The position numbers were made by a program, and so were the translations under genes. This document shows, one piece after another, positions 8,731 to 17,101 of a DNA stretch of 64,000 nucleotides. The number at the start of each line of letters is the position of its first letter. Position 1 is the stretch's first letter. This DNA comes from Cellulomonas cellasea. GTDB taxonomy: Bacteria > Actinomycetota > Actinomycetes > Actinomycetales > Cellulomonadaceae. Location of the stretch: contig NZ_BJLR01000022.1 of the NCBI RefSeq assembly GCF_006538745.1, forward strand, positions 62,001 through 126,000, written 5' to 3'. Under the pieces are notes generated by a model that did no database searches, was not told the origin of the DNA, and worked only from the letters and a program-made list of their open reading frames with translations.

Positions 8731-9561
8731 GTGCGCCTGCTGAAGCAGCTCGGAACCGTGTTCGTCATCACCCTGGTCGGCAGCCAGGCCATCGCTGCGG
8801 TCGAGGGGAGCTGGCTCCTGACCCTCCTGCTCGGCGCCCTGACGGCCGGCCTGGCGCTGGCCGGGTACGCGTGGGTGGTCCGGCGGACCGAGCGCCGCGC
8901 ACCGACCGAGGTCGGCAGAGCGGGCGCCGGCTCGGCGACCGGACGGGGCGTGCTGCTGGGGGTGCTGATGTTCGGCGTCGTGATCGCGTGCATCGCGCTC
9001 ACCGGCGGCTACCGGGTCGAGGGCTGGGGCTCCGCGACCGTCGCGCTCGGCCTGATCGGGTTCACCGCCGCGACGGCCGTGACGGAGGAACTCGCGTTCC
9101 GCGGCGTCCTGTTCCGGGTCGTCGAGGAGCGCGCGGGCACGTGGGGCGCCCTGGCGCTGACCGCGGTGCTGTTCGGGGCGATGCACCTGGCGAACCCGGA
9201 CGCGACGGTCTGGGGCGCCGTGGCGATCGCGATCGAGGCCGGCGGGATGCTCGGTGCCGCGTACGCCGCCACGCGCACCCTCTGGCTGCCGATCGGGCTG
9301 CACGCCGGCTGGAACTTCGCCGCTGCGGGGATCTTCGGTACGGAGGTCTCGGGCAGCGACGCCCCGCAGGGCCTGCTCGAGGGGGTCATGTCCGGACCCG
9401 TCCTGCTGTCCGGGGGCGCGTTCGGCCCGGAGGGCAGCCTGTTCGCGGTGCTCGCGGGCGCGGCGCTCACGGTCGTGTTCCTGCGGCTGGCGCGCCGGCG
9501 CGGGCGGATCGTCCCCGCCAGGCGACGCGCGGACCGCACGCCCGTCACGACTAGCGTGTGA
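8731..9561 (+). CDS. CPBP family intramembrane metalloprotease
   Basis: A 276-aa polytopic membrane protein with the three CPBP/Abi (Rce1-like) motifs: VTEELAFRGVLFR (EExxxR), GAMHLAN (second His motif) and GLHAGWNF (third). These residues form the intramembrane glutamate/histidine active site of CAAX-prenyl-protease relatives. About seven hydrophobic segments are visible. The gene overlaps the following histidine kinase by 4 bp (GTGA at 9558-9561), so protease, kinase and regulator form one unit. Involvement in signal sensing or peptide processing is plausible but inferred. Confidence 0.87.
   Translation: MRLLKQLGTVFVITLVGSQAIAAVEGSWLLTLLLGALTAGLALAGYAWVVRRTERRAPTEVGRAGAGSATGRGVLLGVLMFGVVIACIALTGGYRVEGWGSATVALGLIGFTAATAVTEELAFRGVLFRVVEERAGTWGALALTAVLFGAMHLANPDATVWGAVAIAIEAGGMLGAAYAATRTLWLPIGLHAGWNFAAAGIFGTEVSGSDAPQGLLEGVMSGPVLLSGGAFGPEGSLFAVLAGAALTVVFLRLARRRGRIVPARRRADRTPVTTSV
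9552..9557 (+). promoter_or_regulatory. possible internal -10 box for the second histidine kinase
   Basis: TAGCGT inside the end of the CPBP gene, 6 nt before in-frame GTG 9564 and 9 nt before ATG 9567. It could drive a leaderless kinase-regulator transcript apart from the operon. Confidence 0.35.
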
Positions 9562-10730
9562 CGGTGATGGACCGGGAGCGGGTGGCGACGAGGTGGCGGG
9601 GCCTCGCCGTCACGGTCCGCGACCTGCCGCTCGCCGCCCTCGTCGCCGTCGCACCGCTGGTCCCGTCGCTGCAGAACCAGGGCACGCAGCTCGGGGACGT
9701 GCCGCACCGGCCGGTGGACGCGCTGGCCGTCGCCGCCGTCGCCCTGCAGTCGGCGCCGCTCGGGGTCCGCAGGCGCCTGCCGGCCGTCTGCCTCGCGCTC
9801 GTGTCCCTCGGGTTCGCCGTCGACCAGGTCCGCGGCTACCACTCGGTGGCGAGCATCGCCCTGCCGATCGCGTTGGTCAGCACGGCGGCCCACCTCGACC
9901 GGTTCCGGCGGACGACCGCTCTCCTGGCCTCCGCCGCGTACGTCCCGCTCGCCGTCGCGCTCGACCGGAGCGGCGCCCGGGAGCAGGTGAGCGGGTACCT
10001 CACGTTCTACCTGGTCCTCGCGGCGGCCTGGTGCGTCGGCGTGTGGGTGCGGCAGTCCCGCACCGCCGAGGCGGAGCACCGGGCGCACGCCGCCGAGAGC
10101 GCGCGTGCCGCCGAGCGGACCCGCATCGCCCACGAGCTGCACGACGTCGTGACCCACCACGTGACCGCGATGGTCGTCCAGGCGGAGGCCGCGCGGTACC
10201 GGACGGCGGATCCGGCTGCGCTCGACGAGACGCTGACCGCCGTCACCGACACCGGCCGCCGGGCCATCACCGACCTGCGCCACCTGCTCGACGTGCTCGA
10301 CCCGGGCCACGACGCGGTGCGTGACGCGGACTCGCGGGCGCCGGCCGTCGGCGACATCGCCGGTCTCGTCGAGCAGACCCGCCGGGCCGGTCAGCCGGTC
10401 GAGCTCGCCGAGGAGGGCGACCCGCCCGCGAGCGCGGGCAGCGCCGAGGCGACGGCGTACCGCGTGGTCCAGGAGGCTCTGACGAATGCGCTCAAGCACG
10501 CGCACGGCCGCCCCACCACCGTCCACGTCCAGCACAGCGACGAGGCGATCACCGTGGAGGTCCGCACCGACGGCGCCGGCGACCGGTCCCCCGCTGCCCC
10601 GGGCGGCGGACGTGGTCTCGCGGGCCTGCGCCGGCGGGTCGACGTGCTCGGCGGGGAGCTCAGCGCGGGCGGGCAGCCCGGCGGCGCCTTCGTCGTCCGC
10701 GCCCGCATCCCGGCCGGGACGCCGTCGTGA
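9558..10730 (+). CDS. NarL-type sensor histidine kinase
   Basis: A 390-aa kinase with an N-terminal region of about five hydrophobic segments (residues 20-165), a HisKA_3 helix with ERTRIAHELHDVV (H195 predicted phosphosite) and a HATPase domain with VVQEALTNALKHAHG and GGGRGLAGLRRR. The coupled start GTG 9558 overlaps the CPBP stop. GTG 9564 or ATG 9567 are equally possible starts if the internal TAGCGT promoter is used. It overlaps the regulator gene by 4 bp at 10727-10730. This layout (short membrane sensor, NarL regulator) is the common actinobacterial DesK-like class. Confidence 0.9.
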   Translation: MTVMDRERVATRWRGLAVTVRDLPLAALVAVAPLVPSLQNQGTQLGDVPHRPVDALAVAAVALQSAPLGVRRRLPAVCLALVSLGFAVDQVRGYHSVASIALPIALVSTAAHLDRFRRTTALLASAAYVPLAVALDRSGAREQVSGYLTFYLVLAAAWCVGVWVRQSRTAEAEHRAHAAESARAAERTRIAHELHDVVTHHVTAMVVQAEAARYRTADPAALDETLTAVTDTGRRAITDLRHLLDVLDPGHDAVRDADSRAPAVGDIAGLVEQTRRAGQPVELAEEGDPPASAGSAEATAYRVVQEALTNALKHAHGRPTTVHVQHSDEAITVEVRTDGAGDRSPAAPGGGRGLAGLRRRVDVLGGELSAGGQPGGAFVVRARIPAGTPS

Positions 10731-11380
10731 CCGCCCCGATCCGGGTCCTCGTGTGCGACGACCAGGCGCTGGTCCGCACCGGCTTCGCGACGATCATCGG
10801 CGCGCAGCCGGACATGGAGGTCGTCGGTGAGTGCGCCGACGGGCGCGCCGCGGTCGACCTCGCCGGGCGGTTGCAGCCCGACGTCGTGGTGATGGACGTG
10901 CGGATGCCCGTGCTCGACGGCATCGAGGCGACCCGGCTGCTCGCCGGCGCCGGTGTGCCGCAGCCCGTCAAGGTGCTCGTGGTCACCACGTTCAACCTGG
11001 ACGAGTACGTGTACGAGGCACTCCGCGCCGGGGCCAGCGGCTTCCTGCTCAAGGACGCCCCGCCCGCGCAGCTGCTGCACGGCATCCGGACCGTCGCCTC
11101 CGGGGCCGCGCTGCTCGCACCTGAGGTCACGCGCCGGCTCGTCGGCCGGTACGCCGGACGCATCCGGCCGCCGCAGCCCACGGACAGCGCACTCACGCCG
11201 CGCGAGCTCGAGGTGCTGCGTCTCCTGGCCGACGGCCTGTCCAACGGCGAGATCGCCGCGGCCCTGGTGCTCAGTCCGGAGACCGTCAAGACGTACGTCT
11301 CGCGCATCCTCACCAAGCTGGACCTGCGCGACCGGGTCCAGGCGGTGGTCTACGCCTACCGGCGGGGACTGGTGAGCTGA
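10727..11380 (+). CDS. NarL/FixJ family response regulator
   Basis: A 217-aa regulator with a receiver domain (D11/D12 pocket, D57 acceptor in VVVMDVRMP, K in LLKDAP) and a LuxR helix-turn-helix at residues about 148-212 (LTPRELEVLRLLADGLSNGEIAAALVLS). Its GTG start lies within the kinase stop (GTGA). It is a close relative in architecture of the regulator at 4526, so the two systems are paralogous. The gene converges on the SCO1664-family gene, with no convincing terminator in the 76-bp gap. Confidence 0.92.
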   Translation: MTAPIRVLVCDDQALVRTGFATIIGAQPDMEVVGECADGRAAVDLAGRLQPDVVVMDVRMPVLDGIEATRLLAGAGVPQPVKVLVVTTFNLDEYVYEALRAGASGFLLKDAPPAQLLHGIRTVASGAALLAPEVTRRLVGRYAGRIRPPQPTDSALTPRELEVLRLLADGLSNGEIAAALVLSPETVKTYVSRILTKLDLRDRVQAVVYAYRRGLVS

Positions 11381-11456
11381 GGACGCCCGGGCCGCGGCAG
11401 GGACGGTCGGTGACGCTCGGCTGCCGGGTCAGCCCGACAGTCGCGGCAGGCGCCCG

Positions 11457-12230
11457 TCAGAACAACGGCCACGGCACGGCCGGCATGTCGCCACCCGGCG
11501 CGGGGAACCGTCCGGCTCGGATCAGTCGGTCGCAGCGCTCGACGAGGGCGGCGACCTCGTCCTCGGTCACCAGCGCGGAAAGCCGACCGCCCAGCTCCGC
11601 GTCGAGCCCCGCGCGCACGCGCTCGACGCCCGCCACCTCGTCCGCCGACAGCGGCTCCCCCACCCAGCCCCACAGCACGGTCCGGAGCTTGTGCTCCTCG
11701 TGGAACGTGACCCCGTGGTCGACCCCGTACCGGTGCCCGCCGACCATCGGCAGGACGTGCCCGCCCTTGCGGTCGGCGTTGTTCACGAGGACGTCGAACA
11801 CGGCCATGCGCCGCAGCGCCGCGGAGTCCTCGTGGATCACGGCAACCGTCCGCCCGGTCTCGTCCCGCCCCTCGAGCACGGTGCGCCACCCCTGCGCCGG
11901 CACCTCCGCGACCGGCACGACGTCGACCGGGTCCTGCTCGGCGTCCGGCTCCTGCCACAGCTGCACCATCCCGGGCCCGAGCGGCCCGTCCCGGAGCCAG
12001 GTCCGCGGGACGACGTCCCACCCGGTCGCCTCCGAGACGAGGTACGCGGCGACCTCGCGGTGCGCGAGGGTCCCGTCGGGGAAGTCCCACAGCGGGCGCT
12101 CACCGGCGACGGGCTTGTAGACGACCGCGACGTCACCGACCTTGCCGACGAAGGTCGCGTTCGACGCCGCGGTGATCCGACCGACGAGCTCGAGCGTGCC
12201 GCCGTCGAGGTCGACGTCCGGAGCCGTCAC
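11457..12230 (-). CDS. SCO1664 family kinase-like protein
   Basis: A 257-aa protein of the SCO1664 family (TIGR03843), noted for distant resemblance to phosphatidylinositol 3/4-kinases. Visible kinase-like elements are VVYKPVAGERPLWDF (Lys in a nucleotide-binding strand), HREVAAYLVSEATGWDVVP, the putative catalytic loop DVLVNNADRKGGHVL (D...N..DRK.GH) and a VDHGVTFHEE metal-binding-like segment. The substrate is unknown. GTG 12230 overlaps the DUF3090 stop by 4 bp. The preserved linkage of this family with DUF3090 and the MSMEG_4193-type phosphomutase across Actinobacteria argues for one pathway. Confidence 0.85.
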   Translation of the reverse strand: MTAPDVDLDGGTLELVGRITAASNATFVGKVGDVAVVYKPVAGERPLWDFPDGTLAHREVAAYLVSEATGWDVVPRTWLRDGPLGPGMVQLWQEPDAEQDPVDVVPVAEVPAQGWRTVLEGRDETGRTVAVIHEDSAALRRMAVFDVLVNNADRKGGHVLPMVGGHRYGVDHGVTFHEEHKLRTVLWGWVGEPLSADEVAGVERVRAGLDAELGGRLSALVTEDEVAALVERCDRLIRAGRFPAPGGDMPAVPWPLF

Positions 12231-12787
12231 TCGCCGTCGGTCAGCCGGCAGACGTGGCCGTCGGGGTCGACCGGCTCGCCGCAGAGCGGGCAGATCGGCC
12301 TCCCGGCGCGCACGACCCGGCGCGTGCGCTGGACGAACGCGCGCGCGGTGCCGACCGGGATCCGCACGATCAGCATCTCGCTCGGCTCGTCGGCCTCGGC
12401 CTCGGGCTCGTCGACGGCGTCCTCGTCCTGCACGACCTCGACGGGGTAGGCCTCGATGACGACCTGCGCCGTCCGCGGGTCCCACCCCAGGCGCAGGGCA
12501 CCGGCGCGGAACTGCTCCTCGACCGGCTGGTCCAGCGGCTCGTTGTCGACGAGCTCCGCGGGGGCCTCGGGCGGGATGCTCACGCGGTTGCCGTCCTCGG
12601 CCATGAGCCGGTTCAGCATCTCGTCGATCGTGTCCGCGAGGACCGCGGACTGCTCCTTCTCCAGGGCGACGCTCGTCGACCGCGCGCCGTCGCGTGCCTG
12701 CAGGTAGAAGGTCCGTTCGCCCGGGCGCCCGACGGTGCCCACGACGACGCGATCCGGCCAGTCGAACTCGTGGACGAGGGTCCGCAT
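12227..12787 (-). CDS. DUF3090 family protein
   Basis: A 186-aa protein of the DUF3090 family (TIGR03847). The N-terminus contains FDWPDRVVVGTVGRPGERTFYLQA, and the C-terminus carries a compact CPLCGEPVDPDGHVC module, a likely zinc ribbon (C-x2-C...H-x-C). The centre is acidic, with a Glu/Asp-rich segment around residues 120-135. Function unknown. It is flanked by and overlapping or adjacent to the kinase-like and phosphomutase-like members of the same trio. ATG 12787 has TAGACT (12794-12799) 6 nt upstream, so it may also have its own leaderless transcript. Confidence 0.88.
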   Translation of the reverse strand: MRTLVHEFDWPDRVVVGTVGRPGERTFYLQARDGARSTSVALEKEQSAVLADTIDEMLNRLMAEDGNRVSIPPEAPAELVDNEPLDQPVEEQFRAGALRLGWDPRTAQVVIEAYPVEVVQDEDAVDEPEAEADEPSEMLIVRIPVGTARAFVQRTRRVVRAGRPICPLCGEPVDPDGHVCRLTDGE

Positions 12788-12793
12788 GCCCCC

Positions 12794-12799
12794 AGTCTA
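12794..12799 (-). promoter_or_regulatory. -10 box, leaderless, for the DUF3090 gene
   Basis: TAGACT on the minus strand, 6 nt before ATG 12787. It overlaps the TAG stop of the preceding phosphomutase gene. Confidence 0.35.
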
Positions 12800-13516
12800 C
12801 GAGCCGGACGCCCGATCCTGCCGGGCGACGCCGCCCGGCCCCGCGCCGCCGCCGACCGCCGCGTCGGCCACCGGACCGCTCGACCGGAGCCACGCGAGGT
12901 TGCCGAAGTCGGTGTTCGTCGCGACGACGTCCGGCCGGGTCCTGCCGTACCGGACGATCGAGACAGACGCCGGGCCGACGTTGAGCCGCTGGAACAGGTC
13001 GAGGTGCATCCCGAGGGCGTCGGCCAGGACGGCCTTGAGGACGTCGCCGTGGCTCACGGCCGCCCACACCGCGCCGGGGCCGTGCTCGGCCTCGAACGCC
13101 GCGTCGTGCCGCCGGACCGCCGCGACGGCCCGCGCCTGCATCGCCGCGAGCGACTCGCCGCCGGGGAAGGTGACGGCCGCCGGCTGCGTCTGCACGACCG
13201 ACCACAGCGGCTCCTTCGCGAGCTCGCCGAGCGACCGCCCCTGCCACTCGCCGTAGCCGCACTCGGTGAGGGCCTCGTCGAGCCGCACCTCGAGCGCGCC
13301 CGCCTGCCGCTCGAGGACCGCCCGGGCCGTGTCCTGGCAGCGCTCGAGGGGGCTCGACACGAGCCCGACGAGCGGGACGACGCCGAGCCGCTCCCCGGTG
13401 CGCTCCGCCTGCTCGCGACCGACGTCGTCGAGCATCACGCCGGGCAGGCGCCCCGCGAGGACGCCGTCGACGTTCGCCGTGGTGCGACCGTGCCGGACGA
13501 GGATGACGGTGGCCAT
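12797..13516 (-). CDS. histidine phosphatase family protein (MSMEG_4193 family)
   Basis: A 239-aa histidine phosphatase/phosphomutase-fold protein. VRHGRT at residues 7-12 holds the phospho-accepting His and the Arg pocket. SSPLERCQDTA, a Glu near residue 87 (CGYGEWQG) and AVSHGDVLKAV supply the second His. This is the third member of the conserved trio (TIGR03848). The substrate is unknown. If the downstream SCO1664 protein is a kinase, this enzyme could remove or move the phosphate, but that is inference. ATG 13516 follows TAGGCT by 6 nt. Confidence 0.88.
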   Translation of the reverse strand: MATVILVRHGRTTANVDGVLAGRLPGVMLDDVGREQAERTGERLGVVPLVGLVSSPLERCQDTARAVLERQAGALEVRLDEALTECGYGEWQGRSLGELAKEPLWSVVQTQPAAVTFPGGESLAAMQARAVAAVRRHDAAFEAEHGPGAVWAAVSHGDVLKAVLADALGMHLDLFQRLNVGPASVSIVRYGRTRPDVVATNTDFGNLAWLRSSGPVADAAVGGGAGPGGVARQDRASGS

Positions 13517-13522
13517 CCGTGC

Positions 13523-13528
13523 AGCCTA
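13523..13528 (-). promoter_or_regulatory. -10 box, leaderless, for the phosphomutase-DUF3090-SCO1664 operon
   Basis: TAGGCT on the minus strand, 6 nt before ATG 13516, the first gene of the trio. Confidence 0.5.
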
Positions 13529-13589
13529 GGCACAGGCGGGCGGCCCACGTCGGCCTGAGCCGGGCAGCCCGTCGCGGCGGCGCGCCGTC

Positions 13590-13598
13590 TGGTACAAC
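13590..13598 (+). promoter_or_regulatory. extended -10 box upstream of the DUF2252 gene
   Basis: TGGTACAAC at 13590-13598 reads as an extended -10 (TGN-TACAAC). Transcription would start near 13605, giving a short leader that contains GGAGG at 13618-13622. Confidence 0.4.
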
Positions 13599-13630
13599 GA
13601 GACCGGGGCGTGCGAGCGGAGGTGGCCGGC

Positions 13631-15079
13631 GTGACGACGAGCTCCGGACGGCACACCGTGCTCGCCACGGCGGAGAGCGAGGCGTTCAGCTCGCTGCGCA
13701 AGCGACCGACGTCGCGGCAGGAGCGGTTCGCGCTCGGCAAGGGCCTGCGCCAGGAGGTCCCCCGTCGGGCGCTCGCGCACTGGAGCGCGCCCGACGACCG
13801 CCCCGACCCCGTCGAGCTGATCCGGCGCTCGCACGAGGGCCGGCTCGAGGAGCTCGTGCCGATCCGGGTCGCCCGCATGATGGCGTCGCCGTACGGGTTC
13901 CTGCGCGGCGCCGCGGTCGTCATGGCCGAGGACGTCGCGCGCCTGCCCGCCACCGGGATCACCCCCGTGATCTGCGGCGACGCGCACCTCGGGAACTTCG
14001 GCTTCTACGCCTCGCCCGAGGGCGAGCTCGTCATCGACCTCAACGACTTCGACGAGGCCCACCCCGGCGCCTGGGAGTGGGACCTGCGCCGGCTCGTCGC
14101 GAGCATCTGGGTGGCCGGCCGCGAGAACGCGGCGAGCGAGGACCGGTGCGCCGACGCCGTCATGTCGTGCGTCGCGGCCTACCGGTCGGAGGTCACCCTG
14201 CTCGCCGGGCAGCCGCTGCTCATGCGCTCGTACAACCGGCTCGACGTCGAGCGGCTGCGCGAGAGCGCGACCGACACGTCGCTGCGGGCCGAGATCGTGC
14301 GGGCCGCCGGTCGGGCACGGAACCGGACGAGCGACCGCGCGCTCCCCCGGCTCACCCACGAGCACGAGGGCCGGCGGCAGATCGTCGACAAGCCGCCCCT
14401 GGTCACGCGCGTGCCGGAGCCCGACAGCGAGCGCCTCGCGGCCGCGCTCGACGACTACCTCGAGACCCTTGCGCCGCACTGGCGCCGCGTCCTCGGCGGC
14501 TACACGCTCGTCGACCTCGCCCACAAGGTCGTCGGCGTCGGCAGCGTCGGCCTGCGGGCCTACGTGGCGCTGCTCGAGGGCAGCGACCCCGACGACGTGC
14601 TGTTCCTGCAGCTCAAGCAGGCGCGCCGGTCGGTGCTCGCGCCGTTCGTGCACGGCGACTCGGCGTGGCACGCGCACCAGGGCCAGCGGGTCGTGGAGTA
14701 CCAGCAGGCGCTGCAGACGGTCAGCGACCCGCTGCTGGGGTGGACCACGGTGGACGACCGGCAGTACTACGTGCGGCAGTTCCGGAACATGAAGGGCAAC
14801 GTCCCGATCGACGCGATCGACGCGGCGGCGCTGGCCGACTACGCCGGCATCGTCGGGCGCCTGCTGGCCAAGGGGCACGCGCGCACGAGCGGCGCGTCGA
14901 TGATCGCCGGGTACGCCGGCCGGTCGGACCGTCTCGACCGGTCGATGGCCCGCTTCGCCCGGGCCTACGCCGACCAGACGGAGGCCGACCACGCCGCGCT
15001 GGTCCGCGCCGTCCGGCAGGGCGTGCTCCCGGCCGCCGAGGGCGCCGCCGAGCAGGTGGGCAGCGCGTTCCGGCCGTGA
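13631..15079 (+). CDS. DUF2252 family protein
   Basis: A 482-aa cytoplasmic protein of the DUF2252 family, distantly related to aminoglycoside phosphotransferase/kinase folds. Diagnostic blocks are RVARMMASPYGFLRGAA, VICGDAHLGNFGFY (catalytic-loop-like D-x-H-x-x-N), LNDFDEAHPGAWEWDLRRL (metal-binding D-F-D) and VGVGSVGLRAYVALLEG. These suggest an ATP-dependent phosphotransferase, with the substrate unknown. GTG 13631 is chosen because GGAGG at 13618-13622 lies 8 nt upstream. The GTG at 13610 precedes the Shine-Dalgarno and has none of its own. Confidence 0.85.
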   Translation: MTTSSGRHTVLATAESEAFSSLRKRPTSRQERFALGKGLRQEVPRRALAHWSAPDDRPDPVELIRRSHEGRLEELVPIRVARMMASPYGFLRGAAVVMAEDVARLPATGITPVICGDAHLGNFGFYASPEGELVIDLNDFDEAHPGAWEWDLRRLVASIWVAGRENAASEDRCADAVMSCVAAYRSEVTLLAGQPLLMRSYNRLDVERLRESATDTSLRAEIVRAAGRARNRTSDRALPRLTHEHEGRRQIVDKPPLVTRVPEPDSERLAAALDDYLETLAPHWRRVLGGYTLVDLAHKVVGVGSVGLRAYVALLEGSDPDDVLFLQLKQARRSVLAPFVHGDSAWHAHQGQRVVEYQQALQTVSDPLLGWTTVDDRQYYVRQFRNMKGNVPIDAIDAAALADYAGIVGRLLAKGHARTSGASMIAGYAGRSDRLDRSMARFARAYADQTEADHAALVRAVRQGVLPAAEGAAEQVGSAFRP

Positions 15080-15146
15080 CCACGCGCGTCTGAGCCGGTA
15101 CGGGCCCGGTCCGCGCGGGCAGCTCCTCGACGGCTCCGCCAGCGAG

Positions 15147-15165
15147 TGGTAGGACGGACCTACCA
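15147..15165. promoter_or_regulatory. perfect inverted repeat upstream of ggt, candidate operator
   Basis: TGGTAGG-acgga-CCTACCA, a perfect 7-bp inverted repeat with a 5-bp spacer, ends 22 bp before the ggt start codon. Its size and position fit a dimeric repressor site or a short 5'-UTR stem. No regulator gene is adjacent. Confidence 0.5.
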
Positions 15166-15187
15166 GCCTCTCGCCCGAGGAGACCTG

Positions 15188-16978
15188 ATGCGACCGTCCC
15201 GGCAGATCGGCTCGCGTGCGGCGCTCGTCGCCACCGTCGTCCTCGCACTGGGGGTGGGCGTCGCGCCCGCCTCGGCGCACCCGCCATACCCGGGGCACGA
15301 CGACAAGGCGCCGGTCGCCACCGGGTACGGCGGGGCGGTGACCACGGTCGACGCGGACGCGACCCGGGTGGGCCTCGACGTGCTGCGCCGGGGCGGGAAC
15401 GCGGTGGACGCCGCCGTCGCGGCCGCGGCGACGCTCGGCGTGACCGAGCCGTTCTCGGCGGGCATCGGGGGTGGCGGCTTCTTCGTGTACTACGACGCGG
15501 CGACCGGTCAGGTCCACACCATCGACGGGCGTGAGACCGCGCCGGTGGCGATGCAGAGCGACGCGTTCGTCGAGGACGGCGTGCCGATCCCGTTCGCCGA
15601 CGCGGTGACGTCCGGCCTGTCCGTCGGAGTGCCCGGCACTCCCCAGACCTGGGCGACGGCTCTCGACCAGTGGGGTTCCCTGGACCTGCGGCAGGCCCTG
15701 AGCGGGGCCACCGAGGTGGCGCGCCGGGGATTCGTCGTGGACCAGACGTTCGCGGACCAGACCGCGGCGAACGTCGCGCGGTTCTCCGCCTTCCGGTCGT
15801 CGGCGGACCTCTTCCTGCGGCGCGGCGCACCCCCCGCGGTCGGCTCGGTCTTCCGCAATCACGACCTCGCCCACACCTACGACGTGCTCGCCCATCGCGG
15901 GGTCGACGCGTTCTACACCGGCAGGCTCGCCCGGGAGATCGTCCGCACGGTCCAGAGGCCGCCGGTCCGCCGGCACAGCCCGCTCGTCGTCCGCCCGGGG
16001 CTCCTCGAGCCGGGTGACCTCGCGTCCTACGAGGCACCCCTGCGTGCACCCACGCTCGTGTCCTACCGCGGGCTCGACGTGTACGGCATGGCGCCACCGT
16101 CATCCGGCGGCTCGACCGTCGGCGAGGCCCTGAACATCCTCGAGTCGCGTCCCGGCGGACCGTTCGACACGACCCAGACCCTGCACGGCTACCTCGAGGC
16201 GAGCGCGCTGGCGTTCGCCGACCGCAACCGGTACGTCGGCGACCCGGCGTTCGTCGACGTACCCCTGGAGCAGCTGCTCTCGGACGGGTTCGCGGCCGAG
16301 CGCGCGTGCCTGATCGACCCGGCCTCCGCCCTGGTCAAGCCGGTGTCGCCCGGCGTGCCGGACGGCGACTACGCCTCCTGCGAGCCGGCGTCGGTCGGGA
16401 CGGAGGTGTCGGACGGTGAGTCCACGACGCACCTGACCACGGCGGACCGCTGGGGCAACGTGGTGGCGTACACCCTGACCATCGAGTCGCTCGGCGGCAA
16501 CGGGATCGTGGTGCCGGGCCGCGGGTTCCTGCTCAACAACGAGCTGACCGACTTCACCTTCACCGACACGCAGGGCGGCGACGACCCGAACCTGCCCGGC
16601 CCCGGCAAGCGGCCGCGCAGCTCGATGGCACCGACCATCGTCCTGGCTGACGGCAGCCCGTTCCTGGCGCTCGGCTCCCCCGGCGGGTCGACGATCATCA
16701 CGACGGTGCTGCAGATCCTCGTGAACCGCCTGGAGCTCGGGATGGACCTGCCGGCCGCCGTCGCAGCGCCGCGCGCAACCCAGCGCAACACCGCCGCGGT
16801 CCAGGCCGAGCCCGGCTTCGACCGGACGGCGCTCCAGGCCCTCGGTCACGTGTTCACCGACAACCCGGAGATCGGTGCGGCCACCGCGATCGAGTTCCTC
16901 CCCGGCGGTGCACTGCTCGCGGTGGCCGAGCCTGCTCGTCGGGGCGGGGGCAGCGCGGCGGTCGTGCACAGGGGCTGA
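15188..16978 (+). CDS. ggt: secreted gamma-glutamyltransferase
   Basis: A 596-aa Ntn-hydrolase. A signal peptide of about 34 residues ends in ASA before HPPYPG. The proenzyme has the conserved GGNAVDAAVAAAATLGVTEP block, an R in IDGRETAP (glutamate binding), the autoprocessing site STTHLTTAD with nucleophile T413, and PGKRPRSSMAPTIV near the C-terminus. Cleavage at T413 would give large and small subunits. It transfers or hydrolyses gamma-glutamyl groups (glutathione, poly-gamma-glutamate) outside the membrane. PPSSGG before the processing site is also typical. The ATG follows GAGGAGA. An inverted repeat just upstream may be an operator. Confidence 0.93.
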   Translation: MRPSRQIGSRAALVATVVLALGVGVAPASAHPPYPGHDDKAPVATGYGGAVTTVDADATRVGLDVLRRGGNAVDAAVAAAATLGVTEPFSAGIGGGGFFVYYDAATGQVHTIDGRETAPVAMQSDAFVEDGVPIPFADAVTSGLSVGVPGTPQTWATALDQWGSLDLRQALSGATEVARRGFVVDQTFADQTAANVARFSAFRSSADLFLRRGAPPAVGSVFRNHDLAHTYDVLAHRGVDAFYTGRLAREIVRTVQRPPVRRHSPLVVRPGLLEPGDLASYEAPLRAPTLVSYRGLDVYGMAPPSSGGSTVGEALNILESRPGGPFDTTQTLHGYLEASALAFADRNRYVGDPAFVDVPLEQLLSDGFAAERACLIDPASALVKPVSPGVPDGDYASCEPASVGTEVSDGESTTHLTTADRWGNVVAYTLTIESLGGNGIVVPGRGFLLNNELTDFTFTDTQGGDDPNLPGPGKRPRSSMAPTIVLADGSPFLALGSPGGSTIITTVLQILVNRLELGMDLPAAVAAPRATQRNTAAVQAEPGFDRTALQALGHVFTDNPEIGAATAIEFLPGGALLAVAEPARRGGGSAAVVHRG

Positions 16979-17101
16979 CACACCGAGCGCCCGTCCCGGA
17001 CGTCGCGGCGCACGGTCCCCGGGCACAGGAAGGGCCGCCACCCCCGGCGAGAGGGATGACGGCCTTCGAGTGCCGGGGCAGCCTTGCGGCGCTCGCAGCA
17101 G

